Shown here in pieces: positions 1-12,810 of a DNA stretch of 64,000 nt. A program made the position numbers and the translations under genes. Within the stretch, counting starts at the first letter, position 1, and every line of letters begins with the position of its first letter. The notes below the pieces were generated by a model. It was not told the DNA's origin and searched no databases. It saw nothing but the letters and a program-made list of their open reading frames with translations. The DNA comes from Mesaphorura yosii (Eukaryota > Arthropoda > Collembola > Poduromorpha > Tullbergiidae), in NCBI GenBank assembly GCA_009869945.1, contig WIXG01000015.1, positions 248,001 through 312,000 of the forward strand, given 5' to 3'.

Positions 1-3000
1 TGGGAAAGCAGAAAGCATCTCATTAAATTTCAGTATTATTGGGAGCAGAGCATGTGATTGTGACGTCAAGGACCGGCCGAGTAATCCCAATTTCAAAGAA
101 TCGCTGTTCACGTGATATGATAATGGGAAAATAGTCGAATATTCGTGCTTTTAGCTGTGTTGTCATTGTAATTTGTAGATCCAGTCATTTCTCTGTCCTG
201 CCTCCTGCGCAGTATTGTAAAGAATTTTCTAATAATGTGAGAAAAAGGTTGTGATTCAAGAAAAGTAATTAATGATGGTGTGTACGAACGAGAACGCACA
301 CGTCCTAATTGCAATGCACTGAGTGTGTGTGCTGCTCATTATTGCATGGATTGTTAACTCTTACGTGAGTACGAGCGATTACGTCCGATCTATGCTCCCG
401 CGTTCCGCAGACAGAGAGCATCTTGAATCTTGAGCCTTTCGTTCACGACAGAGCTGAACTGGAGCTATTAGCCAGACTACTTTCACTAATGATGTTCTCA
501 TTAGAAGTGAAGAAGTGAAGCTCCAAGATTCTTGACGCGATGCGCAATGCTGGCTTGAGGAAGAAAGCAAATTAAGCTTCAAAGAACGTAATGTGTTTGC
601 CTCGACATGAAGTGCGGCAGCGGCCGGCTGTGATGTGTGATGGAGTGTGAAGTAAAATGAAGGAGAATCAACGCGTGCTCAGCCAGGTTTAGTAGTGTGC
701 CCGTACCGAGAAAGTAAAAGTATATTAGCTAATTGTGCAAAGTCGGCCGGGAATCTAAAGCTTAAATAATGAGCGTCTAATGGAAACGTACAAGATACGA
801 TGCGAAACTGTAACCGTAGCTGACTAATGTTAGACTAGACTAGGAACGTTAGTTGTGTTGGCATGATGTTGTAGTGGCTGGCAAAGATGAGATGTTATGT
901 ACTTCTGTACTTCACACTTGGGGAAACATGACACTTAGTCATTATAGCTTAAGCTTCGAAAATAATTTGGATAATGACCCACAGCCACGGCGGTCGTTGC
1001 TCGTAGCCGTAGAACTTTGTACCGTGTCCGTGTTACCTTTAATTAAGTTTGTGATAATGGATTCACGATTCAAGTCTCTGGTCTTGCCCCAGCTAGGCTG
1101 GGCGAAAGCGTAAAGCGAAGTGCTGAAAATTCAAGATCCTATTACCTGATTTGGCCATGTACTGTACTCTGTAGTATTGAAAATAGGACAAATTATATTT
1201 TTATTCTTGAATTCCAAGAAAAATAAATAAATAAAAATTTGAATCTCTGGTAGCTTCAGAGTGTTCAGAGTTGAAACGATTCTTTCTAGAAATGTAAACG
1301 TATGAAACAAAAGGCATTGTTGTACCTCCTGCACCGATGATCGATGCGACTGTGACCAAATCTAATTTATTGATGTAGGATTTCGGTAAAACCTCTGCTT
1401 ATTTTCGGTGTTTAATTTTCTTGTGTCTACAGCGCGACAAACGACAGAATTCTAAAAATAGCTCTCAAGATGTTAATTGTTAAGGCGTAGCATAAAGTAA
1501 CACGCTAGTTTAGATCCAGATATGTAAAACTGTGACGTAAAATAAAAATGTTCGTCGTGTTCAATCCCCGCCGACTCTTGCCAGCGATTCGCAATCTGAG
1601 ACTCACATCAGTGGCATTGCCACATTGGAAGGATTTGAAGTCCTGTGAGCCTAAAATATATGCAACTCCTTCCTTCATGGAACGATGAATCTTTCTGCTG
1701 GAGCCGGCTGGATTTTCTTTTCACATTAAGCTTTCCACAACTTTCTCCATCTCATTGCACTCGCGCAGGTCGAAATCCAGCTTCCGAATCCGTACTATTA
1801 ATCATTTTCATTTACTCACGAACACATTGGGAGTTGCTTTCAATGAAATGATTACGTTATGTGCTTACCACGTGCGTGTGGTGAACGGAATAAGAATTCT
1901 GCTCTGTTCGTAATCCCTGTTCATTTGCGTATGGAGTCATCGAGCACACAATGCGAAAGATTAATTTTATACTGGATCGTTAGATTTCTGTTCCGACCAC
2001 GCTCATTTCTTCTAACTCGCGGTCATTACTGATTCAGTTTCTGGATCTCACTGCTGTAAGGTTTGGATAGAAATCAATATTGCATCAGTTCCTCTTCGAG
2101 AAGTCTCCGAGCTTTAAAAACCTCGTCCTCGATTTTTACGTCCCTTTAGCACCAAACTGCTTTCCCCCAGTAGAAATTCATGCCCATAAAAATGTTACTT
2201 CATGGCCCTGTAATTGGCTCGAAATGTGCAGCAGCATCATTGCGTCATAAAATTCCAATTTTCTTTAATGACTTCACTTTCACAATGTCCTTAAGACAAA
2301 AGTAGGGAGCCAACAGCAGTAGATACCGTAATTGAAGCCTTGTATTGGACCGCTATTGTTCCCATTATTGTAATGACTATTCGTCAATGCCAGATTTTCC
2401 GAGGAGAAATGTCACTCCCGAACACGCTTGGAATTCTGCAAAGCGGTATTTTTGCTTTAATATGTTTACTTTGTTCCTGAGTCTACCGGCTTTGATTTCA
2501 AGGGAATGGGCAATTACAGCCCTGTGCATAATATTTTATGCACAGGGCTGTATAATGTTGTTGCTGGAAACCAATAAATAAGCTTTCTCCTAATTGACAG
2601 GTCCTAACTGTCTTGAAGTCTCCGTACGTTGCCCTCACGGGCGGAAAAGAGCCTGCAGATTTCGAGAAGATTCTTTGAGCAGAGAATTCTGGTTTCAAGA
2701 GTTAAAAATATCAATTGACATTGACGTAACTTGTTCCACGACCATGCTTGATTGAATTACGTTTCTGATTCCGTGGAAATTCAAGCTGAGCTTCAACTGC
2801 CTCAATAATGGCGGTGTCAGTGCGACTGAGAACGCTAATAATAACTGATGCCAATGAGGTTTGGCATGGGCATGGGCGGACTGCCTCCTTTGATGAGGTA
2901 GAGAACGCCTCCTCGCTAGTTCGTTCTATTTTCGGGTGTCTCAGTTTTGTACACCAACTCATGCAAGTTTATTCGTGGATAAGCCAAGCGACTTAACAAT

Positions 3001-6000
3001 GCTGTCGATTGAATTGAAATGTCAAAGTGGCAAGATCACAGAACTTTTGTGAATCTATTTATTGTTATTTTGTTGCTGAGATTTTTAGTGGTAAATTGGT
3101 TGGTGTCTGGTGTCATGTCATACCACATGTTGCACTTGAAAACTTCTACCCATTTCATCATTCTTTGCTTGCGTACTTGATTCGTTTGCATAGTAGGGCA
3201 TTCAGACATGATTTGACTTAAGTCGCATAATGATTAAGAAGTTCTGAATAGCCATTCATTCTGGTGCGGTGCAACAAAAGTGTATGACGATTCTGCGAGA
3301 AAGGAAAATCAGAGACTCGCAACACGATTAAGCGGTGTTCATTACCATTTGTGAAGGTTTCTATCAAATGTTTGACCACCGCCGCAACTGCGAAAAGAAT
3401 ATGTATTTTGATAATTTTGCAAACTTTGATGAGACACAAACCGAGGCCAAAAAGTTTGAAGCGTAATTTATAAAGTTTGAAAAGAAAAGAAAACCATACT
3501 GAAAATATCAACATCGTCGATGAAAGAAAGCGGAAAGCTGCAGGTTTTCACTTTGGTTATTGATGCCTCGCGTTTTCTCAAGCAGATTTCCAATTCGTAC
3601 TTTCTCTTGACGATTGGAAAGTTTTCATCGTTTTTAATAGCTTTTATCATTTTGTGCGTCGCTGAAACATTGTTTCTATCAGATTCCAATTCAAACAAAA
3701 GGTGAGCTGTCACGGATGCTTTTAACTTTAAATTGTCAATTCCCCTTGCACTTGATGCTATAAATTCATGCGTCGCTGACTAACCAAAATGGAATGACAA
3801 TTCTCTTATACGCCAAGTGATAATGAGATGTTTTGTCGTGAAATGTTTGCTATTTAGATTGTTTGCCAGCAGGACTCTAAAAGGCAAATTATCGGCTGTC
3901 GTTCATTGTTCAGCTAACTGGTTCCACGGAGCAAGATTTGTTTATTTAAGCCAAGTTGACATTTTTTTTCTGCCTTAGAACTTCTCACTCTTTACTCGCG
4001 AGAATTGGTGCGGCTTCTGAAGGCTGTCTACTGCCGGCAGTTGGTAATAATGGATGTCGTAAACAATGAAGAAGCAAAAGGCGAAAGAAGGGGGCAAAAG
4101 AAAGTCTGTCAGTTAAATCCCCGAGCATCCATCCGTCTAAATTCTGAAAGCACTGTCCCCACATGCCTGCGCAATAAAATTGCAATTTTTAATCCGAATG
4201 TTTTCGAACATCCTTTCACTACGTTCCGAATACGAAAGGCAGAAAGCCAATAAAAGCCATAATTTTATTTCTCAAAACAGAACCTGGATCAATTGTCACA
4301 ATATAGGAAGCAAACTCATTAAAAATGATGAGAAAATAGTGAGTTCAATTTCCTTCCATATTTTTGACACGGCTAGATGAATGATGAAAGAGTTTACGCT
4401 AGCAGCGGTGAAGTTTGAGAAGTTTTTTCACGTTCATTCATTCTGAGAGTCAGTCAGCAGTACTTTGTCCTCCCACAGCCCACAGCCAGCCAATCATTTG
4501 AAGGCCGAGTGTCTGACAATTTTGACACGCGAGCTTGCAGCGCGCGAATCAAGATGATAATGACGCGACGACGGCATGATGGGTTGGTTCAACCGGGAAC
4601 ATGCGTTACTCTCATTTTTACCGAACCCGTAGCGCTGTCAGCGACAAAATCTGAGGAACAGTGAACTTTCAGCACGACACGAGCTTGATGATAGTTTTAA
4701 TAGGATCATTTCACAATTCGGTTCGCGGTAATGGATTAATAAATGGGCTTTATGATGTGGAAAGAATGCGCTTTAATGATCGCGAAAAAAAGTAGTTATC
4801 GCGTCTCCTTCCGAAGAAGTGTAATATTGGGCTCCAGGTTGGTAGAGCTCTAAGCTCTTGATTTGATCAATAATAGCACCCGATTACGAGCGTCAATCAT
4901 ATCGAAGCGTTTGGCTTGCCAGAGTATTGTAACGTCTAAATTTGGACCAGTAAGGATGCTTGATGCTGACTGCGGCCTGCAAATGAGAGTTAATTGATTT
5001 TCCGTTCTAAGATTGACGCGGCGGCCCACGGCTCTTGCCTTTGCCACTTGCAATTTCCCTTTCCTTTTAATTAAACCTGAGTAACTGAGGAGCAGTCGCA
5101 TCAATTTGATGAATTCTAACTGCCAAACTTTTGCATTTTGCAGGAAAAACCGAAGTGGTGAAAGTTTGCGCACGTGAGTGGTACACATTTTGAGATTTGA
5201 AGCACTCAGCTCTCACCTACAATACTGTAATAAAAGTTAGACTTCGACGAAAGCGAGCAAATGGGCACACATTTGACCTTGACCGGGTCTGGACAACCCA
5301 GCGTGCGAATGTTTCTCTTTCATGGTGGAAAGCAAAGTGCATCGAATTGGAACAGGAATTGTGTTTATGGTCTGGCTACCTTATATTCAAGGGACATGAT
5401 ACGTGTAACAGTCACGTCTTCGCTTCGCCATGTCTGTCGAATACTCATCCAAGTGTGTTGTACCTTTTCAAATTTAACGCAACGCCTTCAGCGACAAACG
5501 ACTGACAGAGGAAGGCACAGAAGTTTGTGCGGCGGCATCAAGTAAAATTCTAAATATAATTTTTAGCAGCTCAACACAAATCAATACTGCTCTGAAGTTT
5601 TCAACTTTCGAGAATCACTTTCATGGCTGAGAAAACACTGCGCGTCTTTTTGATCAATACAGCTGTGATTTTCTTACTAATAAAAGTTCGTTGTTGCTTT
5701 CTCTGCGTACTGCTTTTGCGTCGCTTTGTGATAAAAATGAAAGTTCAAGTTTTTGGTCGCTATTGGCGCAGGGCACAGAATAATCCCGAAAATTCTCATT
5801 GCCCAACTTGGAAGCACCGTGCCGTGTGAAGGAACATCAAAGCAAATCCCCCGTCACTGCTCGTAAAGGCTGGCTGGCTGACTAATGAATTTTAGTGGTT
5901 TTGCCTTGAAACGACTTATAACACGAAATTTTTCCAAACTCAAAATTCGAAACATCAACGTGGAAGACAGATCGACGAGGTAAAATATTTGGTCTCAGGA

Positions 6001-6476
6001 TCAGATGAATCATCAAACGAATGAAGGACAGCATCAAAGTGGACAAATGCGTGGAATAACCTCGCCCCACTGTTCTCTAACCAAAGCAGCAGGACTACGA
6101 CGCTCCTTGCTCTCCAGTGAGCTTTCACAAACCAGAGCAGCCAATCAAAGCTTGGAAATGGGCAGACTGGGCTTGCTTCCATGTGGTTATCGCTTCTCAA
6201 TGTGGGGTTTGGAGATTTGTGGACTTGATTCAGGACATTAGGTTCAACTGATGCTTTGGCGGACGACGTACGTAACAATACATTCACTGTGTCTATTTTA
6301 TACGCAAACATTCACTCAATTTCACTATTTTTGACAATACTACCAGAAAAACTAGTTGCCTAACAAAATAGGTATTTGTATCGGCTAAATTTTTGACTAA
6401 ATCCACATGAAATTCTTGACAATGCATCCACTAAATAAAATAATCCAATTTGATGGTATTAAAAATGAACACTCTA
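1..6476. other. Intergenic stretch without a recognised gene
   Basis: I found no exon with a recognisable family motif or a splice-consistent reading frame here. Open frames are short (about 120 codons at most) and lack known domains. The part nearest 6476 should include the 3' UTR of the leftward ATAD3 gene, but I saw no clear AATAAA on that strand. The only distinct structure is the perfect hairpin at 2515-2552, listed separately. Regulatory DNA or exons of a gene lying mostly outside the window cannot be excluded. Confidence 0.5.
2515..2552. repeat. Perfect inverted repeat, 17-bp arms, 4-bp loop
   Basis: The left arm at 2515-2531 (TACAGCCCTGTGCATAA) is the exact reverse complement of the right arm at 2536-2552. 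The spacer is TATT. The next outward pair does not match, so the symmetry ends sharply. The stem is too short for a typical microRNA precursor. It could be a cruciform-forming site, the remnant of a foldback transposon end, or a palindromic protein-binding site. No gene is close by. Confidence 0.85.
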
Positions 6477-8862
6477 TCAAACTGCGAATGTTTTTGTTCT
6501 CTCAGAGTCAGCCAGCCATTCAGTCTTCTGGCGATGCTGTGATGCAGAGTCTTCAGCTTTTTCATACATCATTGCCTGAGTTAGGATACCATCTTCCGAA
6601 GCAAATGCACTGGCCTGTATAAGAAAGAGAAAATTAAATACTGGCCTTCCTGGCAATCTCTGAAAACAGGAAAGTAATAGTTACCTGCCACGCAGCGGCT
6701 AATTTGGCTATTTCACGTCCACTCATTCCTTCGCAGATCTCAGCCACACGACTGCATGCTTTAGAGTAGTCAAACTCGCCCACTTTAAGTCTGGATCCTC
6801 GCTTAGTTGCAACTTGTAAAATGAATTGGTCAAAATAGAGGCGGACTAGTCGTTCTCTTTCATCTCGTCCGGGTAGAATGAAATGAACCATTTCATCAAG
6901 TCGGTCATTCACAGCGAAGTCAAGTTGTTCCGGTGCATTTGACGCCAAAACCACCATCACTTTCTTAGACTATATGAAAACAAGTTTTAATTTATTAGTT
7001 CGACACAAAAATAGAGCTCTCTAAATCAAAATACCTGTTCTCCAGTGCGGTAAAGGAAAGCATTAAGAGCACTTCTCATTTCCTCACTCATCTTCTCGGC
7101 ACTCCTTTTCCTAAGGAATGCGTCAGCTTCATCCAAGAAGAGGACTAAACCCCTTCTGGAGGCGTGAGCCCAGTCGAAGACCTTGTGAATGGCGGTAACT
7201 CCGTCCTTTCCCAAAGGGCCCACATCACCACCGCTGAGCAGGGCATAGTCCATCCCCGAATGTGTCGCTAATCTCTGCAAAGTGAAGATCACAAGAGTTG
7301 TTCACCACTCTCGGCTAACGTTGAATACAATTAGCCTTTATTCTGCGTACCTTAGCAAATAAAGTCTTTCCTGTTCCAGGAGGTCCGTAGAACATTATGT
7401 TGCGATGGCTTCCCTTGTTTTTCCTTGTATTTCTAGTGGCTATTGCCACATCTCGCAATCTTTCTTCTAGCTTTGGATGAAGAACGACACCTTCTAGAGC
7501 TTCTTCAGGTTTACTACAAAAAAAGTAAGCTACAGGTAATACTTTATCTTTTAGCTCCTTCAAGCAGGAGACTCTACCTGAATAACCTCTTGCAAGTTTT
7601 TATCGGGTGTTGGAAGAATTCTAGAGGTGAGAACCTCGACGTCTCCCTGACCAGTGACGGCTTTCCTAGCACGGCTTCCATTCTCCTTGCAGCTAAATAT
7701 GTTGTATTCTTAGCAGTATACACACCCAGCGCTAATAAAGTAATAGCGCCAGCAGTCTGCACCATTTTATCCCAATCAGACACAAACGACTGCAGACCAG
7801 CGCCAACGACTGAACCAATAGTCCTGTAAACGTTGAACAGGCAAAACGAAATCAATCAAGCTTATCAAGAAGTTAATACACGATTTTTCAAAATGCGGTA
7901 ACTCACTTAATAGACTCTAATGTGGTAACTCTAGACTCCTGTGCTTTGACTCGTAATTGTTCTAAGTAGATATCTCGATTTTCTCTCTCCACCTAATCCC
8001 CAAAATAGTTCAGATAAAACAAGGAGATAAATCTGACAAGCGACACCTCAAGACTATTCCACTCACTTTGGCTTTAACTTCTGCTTCTTCTTTGATACGA
8101 TTACGACGATCTTGGTCTCTCATTTCAAGTTCACGCTGAATAGTCTGCTGCTTCAGTTTTTCCTGTTTCGCTGTAGATTCTTCTTGTCGACGAATTTGTT
8201 CTTCGTTAGCATGCCGCTGCTGTTCTAGCTGGTCCTGGTACCTGCAGATTGGTACGATTTTTAACACGCTCAAAGATTCCATGTCCTCTACAATTAACGC
8301 ATTTAAATCCGTACGTCCATACCTCTTCCTGGCTAACTGGTCTTCGTACTGTGCCTTCTGCTGCCCAATCTTAGCCTCCTCTTGCAGCAATTTCTTTCTT
8401 TCTTCAGCAGCAAGCCTAACTGCGTCCAGTTTGGAAGATTCAACGTGAGCATTGTACTCAGCAATTTTGGCATCAAACTCCTTCTGCTTAGTTGTTTCCT
8501 GTACTCGCGCTAAGTCTAAGGCCTAAATCACAACATCACAAGGACAATTTAAATTAAGTCAGCTAACGCAGGCTTATGGATTTAAATCATGACGTTCACC
8601 TTACCTCTTTGGCATGTGACGATCTTTCAAGCTCCTTGGCAGCCGCAGCGGCTCTTTCGAGTGCTGTAGAATCAAATCTGTACTTTGACTCGACACCACT
8701 GCCTCCGGACCCTCCCTGGCCTTGACCTTTATCTCTGCCATCGCCTCCACCCGCCCCACCGGCACCGGTACCACCCGCAGCGATTGCAACAGGATCCAAT
8801 AAATTTATGTCTGCAGTACTTTCTTGCGGTGGATTACTCTTGATCCCGAACAGCCACGACAT
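6477..8862 (-). CDS. ATAD3: ATAD3 mitochondrial AAA+ ATPase
   Basis: Nine exons join in frame to 596 aa, the usual ATAD3 length: 8605-8862, 8323-8522, 8067-8241, 7907-7992, 7578-7823, 7351-7513, 7035-7274, 6685-6969 and 6477-6614. The start is the ATG of [11 protein letters not shown], a typical ATAD3 N-terminus, followed by a Gly-rich segment. Residues about 60-240 are charged coiled coil rich in Gln, Glu, Arg and Lys. A hydrophobic segment lies at about 243-277. The AAA+ domain has Walker A GPPGTGKT (365-372), Walker [10 protein letters not shown] (419-427) and a sensor region [19 protein letters not shown]. Family knowledge: ATAD3 sits in the inner mitochondrial membrane with its ATPase in the matrix and supports nucleoid organisation, cristae and cholesterol handling. 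All catalytic motifs are intact, so the gene looks functional. It is divergent from the P450 gene. Confidence 0.96.
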
Positions 8863-10184
8863 GGTAATAATGCAATTCAGTCAATTAGTTGGCAATTCAG
8901 TTGCTCCAAGCACTGAGACCAAGATCGCTGCACTGCACTGAATCAAGATTAGGATGTAAGATATGATGTAATAACCTACTCCTATTGGGAACTTGAAAAA
9001 TTGAAAACTTGAGACTCGGACTATAGCCCAATACGGAAGAGGTACATGCACATGGTAGAAGTGCCTGCTTCAATCTCCCCGCCGCGCCACTTGGTTTAAG
9101 CAAAATCGGTCTCACTTTTGGCTCGATTCATTTATCAAAGGTCTCTTTGCGTTGACAATGCAGAGTTGTCGCAAGAATGTTCGTCAATTTAGAACCTCAT
9201 AAATATTTGTAATGGTGCTTCACGAATTTGGGAACGAAGTTAATTCAGAAATCCGGTATGATTTATGATTGACACTACAGTTGGAGTACAGTACCACTGC
9301 TTGAAACGAGAGAATGAGACAGTTCGGGATGTTTAGACCATCGAGTGTCCAAGTTTCAACTTCTAGGGGTCATTCAGTCATTCATCACGGACGCTCCGTC
9401 CCCATGCACATGGTGCTGATTCCTCAAGATTCCGTAACAATTTGGCTCAACGAAACAACCATCTTCGTGATACCGCTGTTGTACAATCGCTGACACTCTT
9501 CAGCTCCAGCCTTAAGTGATTTGTCACCAGCACCTGACTTGCTTGCGCTTAGAGCTTATATGCGTAAACCGGCAAATAGTATCATGTTCACATGATAGAG
9601 ATAACTTGCTGATCCCGGGTGTAAACAGGTAAACAGTGAATCACTTTCATCTTGTGGTTCACAATATCACAATTACACATTGCATTGCATGTTTACAAAG
9701 TTATTTACAAGTCACGAGAAATTTTGATTTGATACTTCACCTCAAACTCGAGCACAATTAATGTGGAGCATCAGCATCAGGACGTTGTGGGAGCTTACCG
9801 AATCAAGTGACGCGGGACCAGTTACGCTTGTATGCTTCTAATACGTTGTGCGTACACTGACCGATAGCCTTGAGGCTGAATTAACAAAAAGACAATATTA
9901 CCTAATATATAGCATGGATGATCATGCGCCTGCCCGGCCATTAATTGCATAACAACGTAACGTCCAAAGTGCTTGAATTTGTTCAAAATGACGTATGAGC
10001 AAGAACCAGTTTAATGAATTACAAACATCATGCGCTCTGAGCTGTTTGAGCCTCCAGTGGAGTAGGACCTGCAAAAACAATGAAGTGTGAAGACCATAAT
10101 CTACTACAATCACGCTCGTGATTCTGGACTACACCTCACATCTCATTTCATTCATTGTGATTCGTTTACGATTCAGTCAGTTGA
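8863..10184. other. Intergenic region between divergent ATAD3 and P450 genes
   Basis: About 1.3 kb with no supported coding exon. The left end must carry the ATAD3 5' UTR and promoter, although I see no clear TATA box for it. The right end leads into the TATA/initiator promoter of the P450 gene. Short open frames here lack known motifs. Confidence 0.6.
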
Positions 10185-10218
10185 TATAAATAGAGTCACG
10201 TCAGACTCTTGGTCATTC
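10185..10218 (+). promoter_or_regulatory. TATA box plus initiator for the P450 gene
   Basis: TATAAATA lies at 10185-10192. An arthropod-type initiator, TCATTC, lies at 10213-10218, with its A at 10215, 30 bp from the start of the TATA box. This is the canonical spacing. It predicts a 5' UTR of about 67 nt before the ATG at 10282. A TATA promoter fits an inducible or tissue-restricted detoxification gene. The transcription start is inferred, not observed. Confidence 0.65.
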
Positions 10219-10281
10219 AATTTGAGATCGAACTCTGGAATCAATTTATCAGATTACTTGCAATTTCACATCTAACACAAA

Positions 10282-12219
10282 ATGGAATTGACAACGACCA
10301 CCTTTCTTCTCTTTTTATTCGGAGTGACCGGTGCCATTTATTACTGGCTCAACCGACGACCAAAAAACTATCCACCAGGTACAAATCCTAAACCCGAAAA
10401 GGGCACGCGTGGCCTTAGTACTTGCTTGCTTAGTCCAATTGTGCGTTGTACTCTCTTGCAGGACCACGAGGACTTCCCTTTCTTGGAAACCTCCTGCAAC
10501 TGGGACGCGAACCACACAAGAAGTTCACGGAATGGTCGGAAAAGTATGGCGACATCATTGCGGTTGATTTTGGACCGCATCGGTAAGGAAATCTCATCTC
10601 CCAGTAAGAAGCAAGTACTGAACACCATTTTGATCTTTTGCATGCAGGGCGGTAGTTCTCAATGACTACAAAATCATAAAGGAAGCATTGAATGAAAACG
10701 CGTTCAGTGGGCGTCCAAAATTCGGACCCATTCTCGAGAGGTCGGGAGGAGTACCAGCAGGTACGCATTTAGATCACGGCTGAACGAAGTCAGAGAAGCC
10801 ATTTTCATTCATTATCAAGATGACTCACTTTTCCAGGCATAATATTCAACGATGGCCATAGTTGGGTGGAGCAACGCAGGTTCACTCTCAAGAACCTACG
10901 AGATTTTGGATTCGGGAAGAGTTCTATGGAAGCTCTGGTACATGTAGAAGTTGAGGAACTCATCAATACATTCCTGCGGGATGTCGGCAAGCCACTTAGA
11001 ACGCAGGGCAGATTCAACGCTGCTGTTCTCAATGCGTTGTGGTCGATTGTCACTGGACAACGGTACGCACAAGACGATCCGAGATTGATGGAATTGATCA
11101 TGGGCCTGACCAGGTAAACCGTCTCACTGTTACTTTAAAAAAGTCGTAACTTCATGGACATCACGAGCATAGTTTCTCTCAATAGTGCCATTTCCCAGTC
11201 ACGAGCACTTTCAATCGCGCTCTTCTTCCCATTTCTTCGCAAGATTCTGCCAACCTCAATCACTGGCGTGAGCAAAAGCGGCAAGGACAACCGTACTAAG
11301 ACACAACAGCTCATGTCCTCGGAAATTAGGGCACATCAGGATACATGGCAAGAAGATTCGCCCCGCGACTTCATCGATGTGTATTTGTCCGAGATGAAGA
11401 GCAAGGCAACAGAACCCGGCTCCAGTTTCTACGAGCAAGAGGGGATAAGGAATTTATCTGTCGCGATGCTGGACCTCTTTGTTGCTGGAGCTGAGACAAC
11501 ATCAACGACATTGACTTGGTGAGATTTTCTGACAGATTAGCAGAACGAAAAAAGTTGCATGGCTGACTTCTTCCTTGGTTTGCTTTTGCAGGGCATTCAT
11601 GTTGCTTTCCATTCACCCCGAAACGCAAGAGAAATTACATCATGAAATTAAGAAAGTTGTAGGGACTTCTCGCCTGCCTTCGCTTTCGGACAGGCCACAG
11701 TACGTCAATTTCGTCTCGTCTTTTGTGACAGTACGGTGTTTAAAATTGTGACCTCTTTTCAGAATGCCGTACACCGAAGCCGTGATTATGGAAGTGATGC
11801 GCTACTCCGCCATCGTGCCGACAGCCGTCCAGCACTTGACAACCGAACCTGTCAAACTCAACGGCTATGACATTCCAGCTGGCACAATCGTGATACCAAA
11901 CTTGTACAATTCATTGCGCAGCCCGAAAACGTGGGGCGACCCAGAAAACTTTAGACCAGAAAGATTCTTGTCGCCGGATGAATCGAAAGTGGTCCGGCAT
12001 GAAGCATTCATTCCATTCTCGACTGGGAAGCGCGTCTGCCTGGGAGAGACGTTGGCCAGGGATGAATTGTTCCTATTCATGACGAGTCTCTTTCAGCGAT
12101 TTCAAGTAGGCACGGATTACCCAAGAAGTCCAAAGCCCGACGCTACAGATTACATCAAAAGTGTAGTTTTACTGCCCAAGCCACATATTTTGGTACTGCA
12201 GGATCGCTTTGAGAATTAA
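10282..12219 (+). CDS. Cytochrome P450, CYP2-clan-like
   Basis: Seven exons join to 501 aa: 10282-10378, 10462-10582, 10648-10760, 10837-11113, 11186-11518, 11592-11699 and 11763-12219. An N-terminal membrane anchor (residues about 5-23) is followed by the PPGPRG hinge. The I-helix oxygen-activation motif is AGAETT (303-308), the K-helix ExxR is E360-R363, PERF is at 415-418, and the heme loop FSTGKRVCLG (435-444) carries the heme-ligand Cys442. Spacing and the YTEAVIMEV style of helix K match microsomal CYP2-clan enzymes. The predicted role is an ER-membrane monooxygenase using NADPH-P450 reductase. The substrate cannot be read from sequence, and the subfamily needs a naming comparison. All signature residues are present, so it looks active. 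A decayed second copy lies about 590 bp downstream. Confidence 0.95.
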
Positions 12220-12296
12220 CACGATAATTGTTTTATGTTTTGTTTTATCACGTACCTTTTTACTACTTTTTGTTTGGTTTTCAGCAATTTGTTCAT

Positions 12297-12302
12297 AATA
12301 AA
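12297..12302 (+). terminator. Polyadenylation signal AATAAA for the P450 gene
   Basis: A canonical AATAAA lies 78 bp after the P450 stop codon. It predicts a 3' UTR of roughly 100 nt. Confidence 0.6.
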
Positions 12303-12607
12303 TCATGCTTATTGACGCTTAATGAGAAATTTCCACAAGTCAAGCCTGACAAATGATCTTGATTAACCAATGCCTCAACAGTGCACAACAGTGGTATTTT
12401 GTAATTGTATATCAGTCAGTGTTAAGCACCTCAAATGGCATACCTTGAATGTGTTATCGTCTTGCATGTGATTTTGACATATTATCCGGAAGGAAGCTTG
12501 CATGTGGGATGTGGAAGTGTAGAGCCAACTGGTATTAGCAGAACTAAAAGCATCACTTCACTGGTTCACATGAATTAGTTAAAATGGACCCAGAAAATTG
12601 TTCCAGG

Positions 12608-12727
12608 AGAATTGTTTCCGAGAATTGTTCCCAGAGAATTGTTTCCGACAGTTGTTCGAAGAGAATTATTTCCGACAATTGTTCGAAGAGAATTTTTTCC
12701 GACAACTGTTCGAAGAGAATTTTTTCC
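12608..12727. repeat. 27-bp minisatellite
   Basis: Three complete 27-bp units lie at 12635-12661, 12662-12688 and 12689-12715, each of the form AGAATT-N-TTTCCGACA-N-(T/C)TGTTCGAAG. A partial fourth copy runs to about 12727. Two shorter units (AGAATTGTTTCCG and AGAATTGTTCCC) precede them from 12608. Because 27 is a multiple of three, an open frame with a nine-residue period (QLFEENxFR-like) runs through it, but nothing else supports translation. The array lies just upstream of the surviving part of the truncated P450 copy. Confidence 0.85.
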
Positions 12728-12810
12728 AGTCTCGTCTGAAAATATTTCTGTTGAGGATAGCGGATCTCACACTCAGGAATTCAACACTGTAATATATTCC
12801 TCCATTTCAG

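Noticed and set aside
1559..1600. A possible tRNA B-box (GTTCAATCCCC)
   Set aside because: There is no matching A-box or foldable cloverleaf upstream, so I do not call a tRNA.
12598..12792. A 64-codon open frame with a nine-residue repeat over the minisatellite
   Set aside because: The repeat unit is a multiple of three, so an open frame persists automatically. The frame has no ATG at its start (it opens on TTG) and matches no known protein.
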